Positions 16,050 through 24,864 of a DNA stretch of 56,648 nt are shown piece after piece. The position numbers and the translations under genes were made by a program. Where the stretch lies: the NCBI GenBank assembly GCA_003240735.1, contig QFNE01000018.1:1-56648 (forward strand), given 5' to 3'. The notes beneath the pieces are model-generated. The model saw only the letters and a program-made list of their open reading frames with translations. It searched no databases and was not told the origin of the DNA. The stretch's first letter is position 1. Each line of letters starts with the position of its first letter. The DNA is from Paracoccus denitrificans (GTDB lineage: Bacteria; Pseudomonadota; Alphaproteobacteria; Rhodobacterales; Rhodobacteraceae).

Positions 16050-16709
16050 TCAGCCGCCATAGCTGCGGGCGCTGCTGCCTCCACCTGCGGCGGGGGCCGC
16101 GGTTCTGGCCGCGCCAAATCCGCCACGCTGGGTCACCTGCGCCGCGCTCATCGGTGCTTTGCCAATGGTCGAGGGCGCGCGGTTGAACGTGGTCGTTGGC
16201 ACCTTGCCGGCGCCACGGTTGTTGGCGAAGGTCTGGTTGCCGTTCGGCGTCGAATACCCACCCGGCGTCTTGATCATCGGCTGGCTGAAGACGCCACCGC
16301 GCCCGCCCAGCATCGACCCGATCATGTAGCCGACAAGCAGCGGCATGAACGAAAACCCGCCGCCCTGATTCTGAGCGCCCTGCGCGGGGTCGGCACCGCA
16401 TTCGCCAACGCCGTGTTCCTGTTCACACAGCTCTTTCGAAGCATAGCGCGGTGCGGTTTCCAGATGTTCTTTCTCGGCCGCGGCGAACTGGGTCTTGCAG
16501 TCATCCTCGGTGAAGAACAGCCCGCCTTTCTGGGCCGCAGCGATACAGGATTGCAGGTCGGGAAAGGCCTCGGCGTCGGTCTGTTCTTCCTTGCAGGCGG
16601 CCAGCGTCAGGACGGTCGCCCCAGCCAGCAGCAGCGCGACGTGCCGGGAACGTTTCGGCGCCCCGGGGGTGATGGGGGCATTCTCAGCGGGGATGCGGTC
16701 ATCTTTCAT
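16050..16709 (-). CDS. DUF1190 (YgiB-like) putative lipoprotein
   Basis: The 219-residue protein has a basic N-terminus, a hydrophobic stretch and a lipobox LAAC with the acylation Cys at 39, so it is probably exported and lipid-anchored. A Cys-containing domain follows (LQSCIAAA, EDDCKTQF, ELCEQEHGVGEC), then a short GYMIGSMLGG glycine-rich hydrophobic segment and a long Gly/Ala/Thr/Asn-rich, low-complexity tail. This is the DUF1190/YgiB pattern. It starts three bases after the YgiC-like gene and is probably co-transcribed with it, as ygiB and ygiC are in other bacteria. The role is unknown. Confidence 0.85.
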   Translation of the reverse strand: MKDDRIPAENAPITPGAPKRSRHVALLLAGATVLTLAACKEEQTDAEAFPDLQSCIAAAQKGGLFFTEDDCKTQFAAAEKEHLETAPRYASKELCEQEHGVGECGADPAQGAQNQGGGFSFMPLLVGYMIGSMLGGRGGVFSQPMIKTPGGYSTPNGNQTFANNRGAGKVPTTTFNRAPSTIGKAPMSAAQVTQRGGFGAARTAAPAAGGGSSARSYGG

Positions 16710-16712
16710 GGC

Positions 16713-17930
16713 TCAGCCCTCGATGAAATGGGGTTTGAAACGGGACAGGTTGTGCGTAATGCGGGACCGATCCTCGCGGACGCCCAGGCCCGCACATTCG
16801 GCGCCGATGATCCAAGCGCCAAGAACCGGGTGGAACCCGTCAAAGTTGCCAAGCGGCGCCAGCGCCTGAACGATCTGGATGTGATGATCGTAGGTGTCAT
16901 CGGGCGCGCGTTCGGTTTCTGCGCCGTCCTGCGTGATGACGACCCCGGCACCTTCGCGCGAAAAGATCGGCTTGGTGACAAACCCTTGCTGCATCACCGG
17001 CTGTGCCGCACGGATTGCGTCGGCGAACGGGTTCGCCTCGCCGCGACGAACGGCCTCGACGTCAGAGGCAAAGAACGCAGGCAGCAGGTTCGGATGGTCC
17101 GGGAACAGGTGCCACAGCAGCGGCAGCAGACCCTTGTTTGACAGGATACCCTTCCACGGCGGCTCGATGAAGCGGGTCTGGGACGGCTGCAGATACGGGG
17201 CGAAATCGTCCCGAAACATGTCTTCCCATGGATAAAGCTTGAACAGCGTCCCGATCACTCTGCCTTCATCGTCCGCGAACTGGCCATCCTCGGTGACTCC
17301 AATGGCGGACAGATCGGTGAAATGCGCGCCAAGGCCCGCCTCGCGGGCGGCCCAGGCCAGCGCCTCGACGGTCGCGTAATCTTCGGGATTGTCCTTGTCG
17401 GCGGTGAAATGGATGTCTTCGTCCTGCTGGGCGACCTGCGCCCAACGTTCGACCAGCGCCTCGTGAATGCGGTTGAACTGGTCGGTGTCGGGGCCAAGGA
17501 CACCAGCCGCCTGCTGTTCCTCCAGCCACAGCCACTGGAATGACGCGGATTCGTAAAGCGACGTGGGCGTGTCGGCGTTGTATTCCAAAAGCTTCGCGGG
17601 CCCCTTGCCATCATAGGCCAGATCGAAACGGCCATAGACCTCGGGCTCTCCGCCCTGCCAGCTTTGGGCGACGAAATCCCAGTGCGCGCGCGGGATATCC
17701 AGCCGCATCATCCAATCCTCATTCGCCAAGGCGAAATCGACCGCGTCACGGCACATGCCATGCAGCTCAGTCGCCGGATCCTCGATCTCATGCTCGATCT
17801 CGGCCAGCGTGAACCGATAGGCGGAGGTTTCGTCCCAATAGGGTTCCCCGCCCATGTCGGCGAAACTGAAGCCAAGCTCGGTCGCGCGGTCGCGCCAGCC
17901 GGGCCGTTCGGAAAGGGTGACTTTCTGCAT
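16713..17930 (-). CDS. Glutathionylspermidine synthase-like ATP-grasp protein (YgiC family)
   Basis: This 405-residue protein matches the synthetase half of glutathionylspermidine synthase and E. coli YgiC: YDGKGPAKLLEYNADTPTSL, FKLYPWEDMFRDDF, FIEPPWKGILSNKGLLPLLW and KPIFSREGAGV are conserved ATP-grasp and substrate segments. The family joins amines to glutathione or peptides, but YgiC-type members have no proven substrate. The start at 17930 has GAGGAG upstream; the longer reading to 18086 has non-homologous residues. No amidase domain is fused. It heads a two-gene unit with the DUF1190 gene. Confidence 0.88.
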   Translation of the reverse strand: MQKVTLSERPGWRDRATELGFSFADMGGEPYWDETSAYRFTLAEIEHEIEDPATELHGMCRDAVDFALANEDWMMRLDIPRAHWDFVAQSWQGGEPEVYGRFDLAYDGKGPAKLLEYNADTPTSLYESASFQWLWLEEQQAAGVLGPDTDQFNRIHEALVERWAQVAQQDEDIHFTADKDNPEDYATVEALAWAAREAGLGAHFTDLSAIGVTEDGQFADDEGRVIGTLFKLYPWEDMFRDDFAPYLQPSQTRFIEPPWKGILSNKGLLPLLWHLFPDHPNLLPAFFASDVEAVRRGEANPFADAIRAAQPVMQQGFVTKPIFSREGAGVVITQDGAETERAPDDTYDHHIQIVQALAPLGNFDGFHPVLGAWIIGAECAGLGVREDRSRITHNLSRFKPHFIEG

Positions 17931-17994
17931 CCTGCTCCTCATCGGGGTGCAGCCATGATGTGGCGGCTGAGGCCACAGGATGCAAGCAATTACC

Positions 17995-20900
17995 TTAGCG
18001 AGAGGCGGCCGTCCCCAGTGCTTCGCCGGACAATAGCTGGGCGTTGCCACCCGATGCCGTCGTGTCGATGCAGACGTGACGCTCATGAACGGCGTGGCCT
18101 TCGTCGATGCCGCCGATCAGGGGAATGATGGCACCTTCGCGCTTGGCCAGAGCCTGCGCAAAGCTGCGCCCCTGATCGTCATCACCCCACCAGACGATAC
18201 CGCCCAGATTGCGCAGGTTGGTCAGAACCGCCGGTTCGGGCAGGAAGTTCACCTCGACGGCTGAGCCGCCAAACGACCTGATTTGCGCGGCCTGCGCAGC
18301 CGCGGCGTCAGCACCCGGTCCAAGGCACAGGATCGGATCGCGGGACAAGGAGGAAAGGCGGTTCGACTCTCCCGTGGGTCCGGGCAGATCGGTTTCCTTG
18401 ACCGGGCGGCCTTCGTCCTTGGCCGCGTCGATCAGCCGCTGCAGGTCCTCGGATCGACCGGACTGCGGCTGTCCTGACGGGCCGGTCGGCACTGCGGTGA
18501 ATCGCTCGACATAGGTCGGTCCGCCCGCCTTGGGTCCGGTGCCCGACAATCCCTCGCCGCCAAAGGGTTGGCTGCCGACAACCGCGCCGATCTGGTTGCG
18601 GTTGACGTAGACGTTGCCGGCGTGGATGCCCGCTGACAGCTGATCAACCCGCGATTCAATGCGGCTGTGCAGGCCGAACGTCAGGCCGTAGCCGGTCGCG
18701 TTGATGTCGGCCATGACCTGCTCCAACCCGTTAGCCGGAAAGGTCGCCACGTGCACGACCGGGCCGAAAATTTCCTGACCCATTTCGGTGATGTCCTTCA
18801 CGCGGATCAGCGTGGGCGCAACGAACCGGGCGGGGTCGGGGCTCTCGCCTTCGGCCAAGACGCGTCCATCGGCGCGTGCTTTGTCGATATGTGTGCGGAT
18901 GGTGGCAACGGCGTCCCCATCAATGATGGGTCCGATGTCGGTTGAGATATGCGCCGGGTCGCCGACAGTCAGTTCGTCCATCGCGCCCGTCAGCATCGTC
19001 AGAACCGTGTCGGCCACGTCTTCCTGCAGGTAAAGACACCTCAGGGCTGAACAGCGTTGACCCGCCGACTGGAAACCCGACGCCACGATATCGCGCACGG
19101 CCTGTTCGGGCAGTGCGGTGGAATCGACGATCATCGCATTCAACCCGCCGGTTTCCGCGATCAGCGGCGCGGTCGGGGACAGGTTGTCGGCCATGCTGCG
19201 ACGGATCGCCAGTGCGGTGTCGGTCCCGCCCGTGAAGACGACGCCGTCCACGCGCGGATCGGCTGTCAGTGCGGCACCGACGGTCGCGCCGTCGCCCGGC
19301 AGCAGTTGCAGCGCTGCGGCCGGCACGCCGGCGCGCATCATCAGATCGACCGCAAGATGTGCAATCAGCGGCGTCTGTTCGGCGGGCTTAGCAAGAACAG
19401 CATTCCCAGCAGCCAGCGCCGCAGCGATCTGGCCTGTGAAAATCGCCAGGGGGAAGTTCCACGGGCTGATCGCCACGATCACGCCACGCGCCGGGTTGCA
19501 CAGTTCCTGCACACGCGCGGCGTAGTAGCGCAGGAAATCCACCGCCTCGCGCAGTTCGGCCAGGGCGTCCGCCCATGTCTTGCCAGCCTCTCGGGCCAGC
19601 AGGGCAAAGATGTGGGGTGCCTCTGCCTCATACAGATCAGCCGTGCGGCGCAGGGTTTCGGCCCGAACCGAGGCGGGCGCTGCCCAAGGTGCTGCTGCGG
19701 CGACGGCGGCCGCGACCTGGTCTGGCGTGGCATCAGCCACGTGCCCGATGACCGCGCCGGTCGCTGGGTTGGTGACGGGGTGGGTTGGCCCGTCCGGCAG
19801 CGAAATGGCCAGAATGGGTCCCGCAAACTCATCGACAGACATGAATGCGTCACGCGCCGCGGCGGCGGCATCGAAGACCGGCCGATCTGCCCAATCCGCC
19901 CCGCCGGAGTTTTCACGTTCCGGCGCAAACATCGCCGGACCGCGCACCAGCCGCGGATTGTCCATCACCGGCATCGTCTCAAGCGCGGTGATCGGGCAGG
20001 CGGCGACCGTTTCCGGCGGGATCGCATCGTCGACGACCTGATTGACGAACGAGGAGTTCGCGCCGTTTTCCAGCAGACGCCGCACCAGATAGGCCAGCAA
20101 TTCGCGGTGCGCACCGACGGGGGCGTAGATTCGCAGGCGGGTCTTGTGATCCTTCTGGACCAGTTCATGCAGGCTTTCGCCCATGCCGTGCAGACGCTGA
20201 AACTCAAAGTCGCGGCCCTCGGCCATGTCCAGAATTGCGGCCACGGTGTGGGCGTTGTGGGTGGCAAACATCGGGTAGACTCGGTCGCCCATGCCCAGCA
20301 GTCGCCGCGCCAAGGCGATATAGCTCGCATCAGTTCCCAGCTTGCGGGTGAAGACAGGGAAATCGGGCAGGCCCAGAACCTGCGCCCGTTTTATCTCGGC
20401 GTCCCAATAGGCGCCCTTGACGAGACGGATCATGATCTTGCGGTCCAGCCGGACGGCCAGATCGTGTAGCCAGTCAATGGCGGGACCGGCGCGCCGTCCA
20501 TAGGCCTGCACCACGACACCGAATCCGTCCCAGCCCGCCAGTTCCGGGTCGGCCAGAACAGCCTCGATCACCTGCAGCGACAATGTCAGACGATACGATT
20601 CCTCGGCGTCGATGTTCAGCGGCATGTCCGCCGCCGCAGCGGTGCGGCAAAGATCGCGCAGCACCGGCACCAGTTCGGCCATCACGCGCGCCTCTTGCGC
20701 AGTCTCATAGCGGGGGTGCAGGGCGGACAGCTTGATCGAGATGCCGGGGTTATCGCGCACGTGGCCCTTTCGGCACGCGGTCGCGATCGCGTCAATCGCG
20801 TCGCCATACGCCCGGGCATAATTGTCGGCATCGGCTTGCGTCATCGCCGCTTCGCCCAGCATGTCATAGGATTGGGTTTCTGTCGGCCGCTGCCGGGCGC

Positions 20901-21465
20901 GTTCCATCGCGGACTGGATGGTTTCGCCCAGAACGAACTGGCGGCCCATCTCTCGCATCGCGCGAGTGACGGCGGCACGGATCACTGGCGTGCCAAGGCG
21001 TCGCACGGCCGAGCGGATCAGCCCTGCGTTCTTGCGGTCCAGAACGCCGCCCGTCAGCATCAACCCACGCGTGGACAGGTTCACCATCCGCGACCGGGAC
21101 CGCCCGGCATGGCTGCCCCAGTCGGCAGGCGCGATCTTGTCGGCAATCAGCGCGTCGGAGGTTTCGGTATCCGGCACCCGCAGAAGCGCCTCGGCCAGCG
21201 TCATCAGCGCCAGACCTTCGTCGGTCGAAAGGCCGTATTCCGCCAGAAACACCTCCATCAGGCCGGGGTGCAGCTGTTCGCGGATACGGCGGACCAAATC
21301 GGCGCCAGCCGCGCTGATGCGGGCGCGGTCGGCGGGCGACAGGTCGGCCTCGGCAATCAGATCGCGCAGTAGCGGCGTCTCGGCCGTCAATGTGCGCGCG
21401 TCGATGGCGGCAAGTGTCGGGTCGAAAGGGATTGTCAGGTCGGGGGATTCGGCGGGCAGGGGCAT
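17995..21465 (-). CDS. putA: Bifunctional proline dehydrogenase / delta-1-pyrroline-5-carboxylate dehydrogenase
   Basis: PutA oxidises proline to P5C with FAD and then to glutamate with NAD+. The 1156 residues comprise a proline dehydrogenase barrel (about 130-480, with KGAYWDAEIKRAQ and MFATHNAHTVAA) and an aldehyde dehydrogenase domain (about 550-1010, with SPWNFPLAIFTGQ, Glu in AETGGLN near 772 and catalytic Cys in SAGQRCSALR near 806), then a C-terminal extension as in type B PutAs. No N-terminal ribbon-helix-helix regulator domain is seen; a separate Lrp-type regulator is divergent. An AGGAG site precedes the ATG. Confidence 0.97.
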   Translation of the reverse strand: MPLPAESPDLTIPFDPTLAAIDARTLTAETPLLRDLIAEADLSPADRARISAAGADLVRRIREQLHPGLMEVFLAEYGLSTDEGLALMTLAEALLRVPDTETSDALIADKIAPADWGSHAGRSRSRMVNLSTRGLMLTGGVLDRKNAGLIRSAVRRLGTPVIRAAVTRAMREMGRQFVLGETIQSAMERARQRPTETQSYDMLGEAAMTQADADNYARAYGDAIDAIATACRKGHVRDNPGISIKLSALHPRYETAQEARVMAELVPVLRDLCRTAAAADMPLNIDAEESYRLTLSLQVIEAVLADPELAGWDGFGVVVQAYGRRAGPAIDWLHDLAVRLDRKIMIRLVKGAYWDAEIKRAQVLGLPDFPVFTRKLGTDASYIALARRLLGMGDRVYPMFATHNAHTVAAILDMAEGRDFEFQRLHGMGESLHELVQKDHKTRLRIYAPVGAHRELLAYLVRRLLENGANSSFVNQVVDDAIPPETVAACPITALETMPVMDNPRLVRGPAMFAPERENSGGADWADRPVFDAAAAARDAFMSVDEFAGPILAISLPDGPTHPVTNPATGAVIGHVADATPDQVAAAVAAAAPWAAPASVRAETLRRTADLYEAEAPHIFALLAREAGKTWADALAELREAVDFLRYYAARVQELCNPARGVIVAISPWNFPLAIFTGQIAAALAAGNAVLAKPAEQTPLIAHLAVDLMMRAGVPAAALQLLPGDGATVGAALTADPRVDGVVFTGGTDTALAIRRSMADNLSPTAPLIAETGGLNAMIVDSTALPEQAVRDIVASGFQSAGQRCSALRCLYLQEDVADTVLTMLTGAMDELTVGDPAHISTDIGPIIDGDAVATIRTHIDKARADGRVLAEGESPDPARFVAPTLIRVKDITEMGQEIFGPVVHVATFPANGLEQVMADINATGYGLTFGLHSRIESRVDQLSAGIHAGNVYVNRNQIGAVVGSQPFGGEGLSGTGPKAGGPTYVERFTAVPTGPSGQPQSGRSEDLQRLIDAAKDEGRPVKETDLPGPTGESNRLSSLSRDPILCLGPGADAAAAQAAQIRSFGGSAVEVNFLPEPAVLTNLRNLGGIVWWGDDDQGRSFAQALAKREGAIIPLIGGIDEGHAVHERHVCIDTTASGGNAQLLSGEALGTAASR

Positions 21466-21539
21466 CAGTCAGGCTCCTTGACTTTTAACGACTGATATAC
21501 CTTCGCTTGATGGCGATCTTCCCAAAGTGTGGTGCGGGT

Positions 21540-22043
21540 ATGGGCGAAACGACCAAAGATGACGACTCGGGCAGCGCGTTTTCTCTGGACCGGACCGATC
21601 GCAAGATGCTGGCCGTTCTGGCGCGCGATGGACGCATCAGCCTGACCGATCTTGCGACGACTGTCGGCCTGTCCAAAACACCGGTGCAGTTGCGGATGCG
21701 GCGAATGGAACGCGCAGGGATCATTGCCGGATACCGCGCCGTGCTGGACCCTGTGCGGCTGGGCGCCGCGCATGTGGCGTTCGTCGAGGTTCGCCTTTCC
21801 GATACCAGAGAACCCGCATTGCAAGCCTTCAACAAGGCCGTGCTGGCTGTATCCGAGATTGAGGAATGTCACATGGTGGCAGGCGGATTCGATTATCTGC
21901 TCAAGGTGCGCACGACCGACATCACCGAGTATCGCCGCGTGATGGGTGAGCGGATCAGCAGTCTGCCCCACGTCGCCGCCACGTCGACATATGTCGCAAT
22001 GGAAGCAGTCAAGGACGATACGGCGGCAATTCCGGCAATCTGA
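21540..22043 (+). CDS. putR: Lrp/AsnC-family regulator, probable proline-responsive activator of putA
   Basis: The 167-residue protein has an N-terminal helix-turn-helix (about residues 18-62, LDRTDRKMLAVLARDGRIS and LSKTPVQLRMRRME) and a C-terminal RAM ligand-binding domain (GGFDYLLKVRTTDITEYRRV). Divergent Lrp-type genes next to putA are the PutR pattern, in which proline triggers putA activation; that role is inferred from position. The ATG at 21540 is preferred since homologues start shortly before the LDRxDRK motif; ATG 21510 or TTG 21507 would extend it. Both promoters must lie within about 74 bases. Confidence 0.88.
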   Translation: MGETTKDDDSGSAFSLDRTDRKMLAVLARDGRISLTDLATTVGLSKTPVQLRMRRMERAGIIAGYRAVLDPVRLGAAHVAFVEVRLSDTREPALQAFNKAVLAVSEIEECHMVAGGFDYLLKVRTTDITEYRRVMGERISSLPHVAATSTYVAMEAVKDDTAAIPAI

Positions 22044-22049
22044 CTGATT

Positions 22050-22075
22050 TCTGTGCAAATCTATCCTTGTACAGA
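22050..22075. promoter_or_regulatory. Candidate operator dyad upstream of the peptide ABC operon
   Basis: TCTGTGCAA (22050-22058) and TTGTACAGA (22067-22075) form a 9-bp inverted repeat with one mismatch and an 8-base spacer. It lies just after the putR stop and about 100 bases before the binding-protein gene. No known binding consensus is assigned. Confidence 0.4.
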
Positions 22076-22178
22076 TGCTTTCGCTTGCCGAGCGCGTCGG
22101 AGTGCGCAGAATGCTGATCATCAGAACGACAGGTCCGGGCGCACTGACGCCACAACCTGCACAACGGGAGTTTTCTTA

Positions 22179-23768
22179 ATGAGCCGGATGTTCACCTTGC
22201 GCGCGGTCCTGCTGGCGACAGCCACCGCCTTTGCCCCTGCGGCATTCGCGGCAACGCCCGCCGATACGCTCGTCGTGGCGGCCACCATCGACGACATCAT
22301 CAGCCTTGACCCGGCGCAGAGCTTCGAGTTCTCGGGCAACGACGTCGACCAGAACCTTTATGACCGACTGGTCGACTTCAACCCGCTGGACCTTGAGGCG
22401 GGCTTCCAACCCTCGCTGGCGGAAAGCTGGAAAATGGGTGACGACGGCAAGTCGCTGACCCTGACCATGCGCGAAGGCGTCAATTTCCACTCCGGCAACC
22501 CCGTCCGCGCCGAAGACGCGGCATGGTCGCTGCAGCGCGCGGTCAAGCTGGACCTCTCGCCCGCGTTCATCCTGACGCAGTTCGGTCTGACCAAGGACAA
22601 CGTCGAAGAAATGGTGACGGCTGAAGGCAACACGCTGACCATTCGTTTTGACAAGGCATACGCCGAAAGCTTTGTGCTGAACTGTCTCACCGCAAACGTC
22701 GGTTCGGTCGTCGACAAGGAGCTGGTCCTGCAGCACGTCGATGGTGAGGATCTGGGCAACAAGTGGTTGTCGACAAACGACGCAGGTTCCGGCCCGTTCA
22801 CCCTTGGCGCGTGGCGCCCGAACGAAGCGGTGCAGTTGCTGGCCTTTGCTGACTACTTCGAAGGCGCGCCCAAGCTAAAGCGCGTCATCGTCAAGAACGT
22901 CGCCGAGTCGAGCGCGCAGCGTTTGCAGCTGGAAAAAGGTGACATCGACGTCGCCCGCAACCTGACGCCGACCGACATCCAGTCGATTTCGTCGAATGCC
23001 GATCTTAAGGTAAACGACGAGGTTCGCGGCCGGATCCTGTATATGGGACTTAGCCAGAAGGACGAGAACCTGTCCAACCCGGCTGTCATTCAGGCCATGC
23101 GCCACGTCGTCAACTTCGAAGGCATGAACGACACCTTCCTGAAAGGTCAGTGGAAGATCCACCAGAACTTCATCCCCGAAGGTTATCTGGGCGCGTCCGA
23201 TGACAACTCGTGGACCTACGACCCAGCCGCAGCCAAGAAGATCTTGGAAGATGCGGGCGTGAAGCCGTTCACCGTGACGACCAAGGTCCGGGATCTGCGC
23301 GAATATCTGGACGTGGCACAGACCGTGCAGGCGTCCATGGCCGAAGCCGGGATCACACTGAAGATCGAGCAGATGACCGGTGCTCAGGTGCTGGACGCCT
23401 ACCGCGCGCGCGAAGTTCCGATCTTCCTGGGGGAATGGGGACCTGATTACTCCGACCCGCAGACGAATGCCGGCACGTTCGCAATCAATCCCGACAATGA
23501 GGCCAAGGGATCGACCCTTGCATGGCGCAATAGCTATGTCCCGCCGCAGGAAATGCAGGATGCAGTCGCGGCCGCAACCATCGAATCCGACACGCCCAAA
23601 CGCACGCAGATGTATCTGGATATCCAGAAACAGTTCCACGAGACCGCGCCAATTCTGCCGCTGTTCCAGCGAGTCGAACAGGCCGGTCTGCGTGCCGACG
23701 TGAAAGACTGGTCCGGCGGCGGCGCTGTCGCCTCGGTCCAGTACAAACAGGTCAGCAAGGGCGAATAA
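22179..23768 (+). CDS. Peptide ABC transporter substrate-binding protein (DppA/OppA family)
   Basis: The 529-residue protein belongs to family 5 extracellular solute-binding proteins. It has an N-terminal signal peptide (hydrophobic core LRAVLLATATAF, probable cleavage after AAFA near residue 24), then DNVDQNLYDRLVDFN-like opening strands, LTMREGVNFHSGNPV and the closing EWGPDYSDPQTNAGTF. It captures oligopeptides or similar ligands in the periplasm. GGGAG eight bases upstream supports the start at 22179. It opens a five-gene operon with two permeases and two ATPases. The ligand is unknown; a neighbour of putA could import proline-containing peptides, which is inference. Confidence 0.92.
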   Translation: MSRMFTLRAVLLATATAFAPAAFAATPADTLVVAATIDDIISLDPAQSFEFSGNDVDQNLYDRLVDFNPLDLEAGFQPSLAESWKMGDDGKSLTLTMREGVNFHSGNPVRAEDAAWSLQRAVKLDLSPAFILTQFGLTKDNVEEMVTAEGNTLTIRFDKAYAESFVLNCLTANVGSVVDKELVLQHVDGEDLGNKWLSTNDAGSGPFTLGAWRPNEAVQLLAFADYFEGAPKLKRVIVKNVAESSAQRLQLEKGDIDVARNLTPTDIQSISSNADLKVNDEVRGRILYMGLSQKDENLSNPAVIQAMRHVVNFEGMNDTFLKGQWKIHQNFIPEGYLGASDDNSWTYDPAAAKKILEDAGVKPFTVTTKVRDLREYLDVAQTVQASMAEAGITLKIEQMTGAQVLDAYRAREVPIFLGEWGPDYSDPQTNAGTFAINPDNEAKGSTLAWRNSYVPPQEMQDAVAAATIESDTPKRTQMYLDIQKQFHETAPILPLFQRVEQAGLRADVKDWSGGGAVASVQYKQVSKGE

Positions 23769-23772
23769 GCTC

Positions 23773-24864
23773 GTGACGATGACCCAGACGAATGGGGGGC
23801 AGCCCACGCTGCCCCCTTCCTCATCGCCGCCGCGCCATCGCGCCGCCGCATGGGGTCGACGCGCACGGCGCGCGGGTGGCTTCCTTCTGTCGTTGGCGCT
23901 GACGCTTTTGGGGCTGTTGGTCGTGACGTTCGTCATCGGCCGGGTCATGCCCATTGATCCGGTGATGAAGATTGTCGGCGAACGGGCCACGCCCGCGCAG
24001 ATCGAGGCGGCGCGCGCGTCGCTCGGCTTGGACCTGCCTCTTTACAAACAATTCTTTATCTACATCACCGACGTGGTCAGGGGCGATTTCGGGCGCTCCA
24101 TCTCGACCGGACACCAGGTTGCAGACGATTTGCGGCGCGTGTTCCCCGCGACGCTGGAACTGGCGACGCTTGGCACGTTGATCGGGGTCTGCGTCGGGGT
24201 ACCGTTGGGCGTGATCGCTGCGGCAAACCGGGGCGGGATCATAGACCAGATTGCGCGAGTGGTCGCACTGATCGGGTATTCGATGCCGATCTTCTGGCTG
24301 GGGCTGATGGGGCTTTTGCTGTTCTATGGGATCCTTGGCTGGGTCGGTGGACCGGGTCGGCAGGACATCCTGTATGACGGCATGGTGCCGGAAGTGACGC
24401 GCCTGCTGCTGATCGATACGTTGATCGCACGCGACTGGGGTGCATTCCGCGATGCATTCGGCCACATCATCCTGCCAGCGTCGCTGCTGGGGTATTTCAG
24501 TCTGGCCTATATCAGCCGCATGACGCGCAGCTTCATGCTGGAACAGCTGTCGGCCGAGTACATCACGACGGCGCGTGTCAAAGGGCTTTCGGAACGTGCC
24601 GTCGTGTGGCGGCATGCGCTGCGCAACATCGCCGTGCCGCTGATCACCGTCATCGCGCTCAGCTTCGGAGGGCTTCTGGAAGGCTCGGTCCTGACAGAGA
24701 TCATCTTCAGCTGGCCGGGCATCGGCAGCTACGTCACCAAGGCGCTTCTGGCCGGGGACATGAACGCCGTTCTGGGCGGGACAGTCCTGATCGGCGTCTG
24801 CTTTATCGGGCTGAACCTGTTCAGTGACCTCCTTTACCGCTTTCTAGATCCGAGGTCCCGATGA
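23773..24864 (+). CDS. Peptide ABC transporter permease (DppB/OppB type)
   Basis: The 363-residue inner-membrane protein has an Arg/Pro-rich cytoplasmic leader, a first transmembrane helix (LLSLALTLLGLLVVTFVIG), the DppB-type periplasmic region with RASLGLDLPLYKQF, and the BPD_transp_1 domain, including the EAA-like loop ARVKGLSERAVVWRHALRN that contacts the ATPases. The start is GTG 23773, four bases after the binding-protein stop; ATG 23779 is an alternative. The gene ends in an ATGA overlap with the second permease. Confidence 0.93.
   Translation: MTMTQTNGGQPTLPPSSSPPRHRAAAWGRRARRAGGFLLSLALTLLGLLVVTFVIGRVMPIDPVMKIVGERATPAQIEAARASLGLDLPLYKQFFIYITDVVRGDFGRSISTGHQVADDLRRVFPATLELATLGTLIGVCVGVPLGVIAAANRGGIIDQIARVVALIGYSMPIFWLGLMGLLLFYGILGWVGGPGRQDILYDGMVPEVTRLLLIDTLIARDWGAFRDAFGHIILPASLLGYFSLAYISRMTRSFMLEQLSAEYITTARVKGLSERAVVWRHALRNIAVPLITVIALSFGGLLEGSVLTEIIFSWPGIGSYVTKALLAGDMNAVLGGTVLIGVCFIGLNLFSDLLYRFLDPRSR

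Noticed and set aside
19057..20469. 470-residue open frame opposite putA
   Set aside because: Antisense to the well-supported putA frame, with arginine-rich nonsense composition.
21478..21501. Sigma-70 promoter for putR (TTGACT with TATACC)
   Set aside because: The spacing is only 12 bases, too short for a standard promoter.
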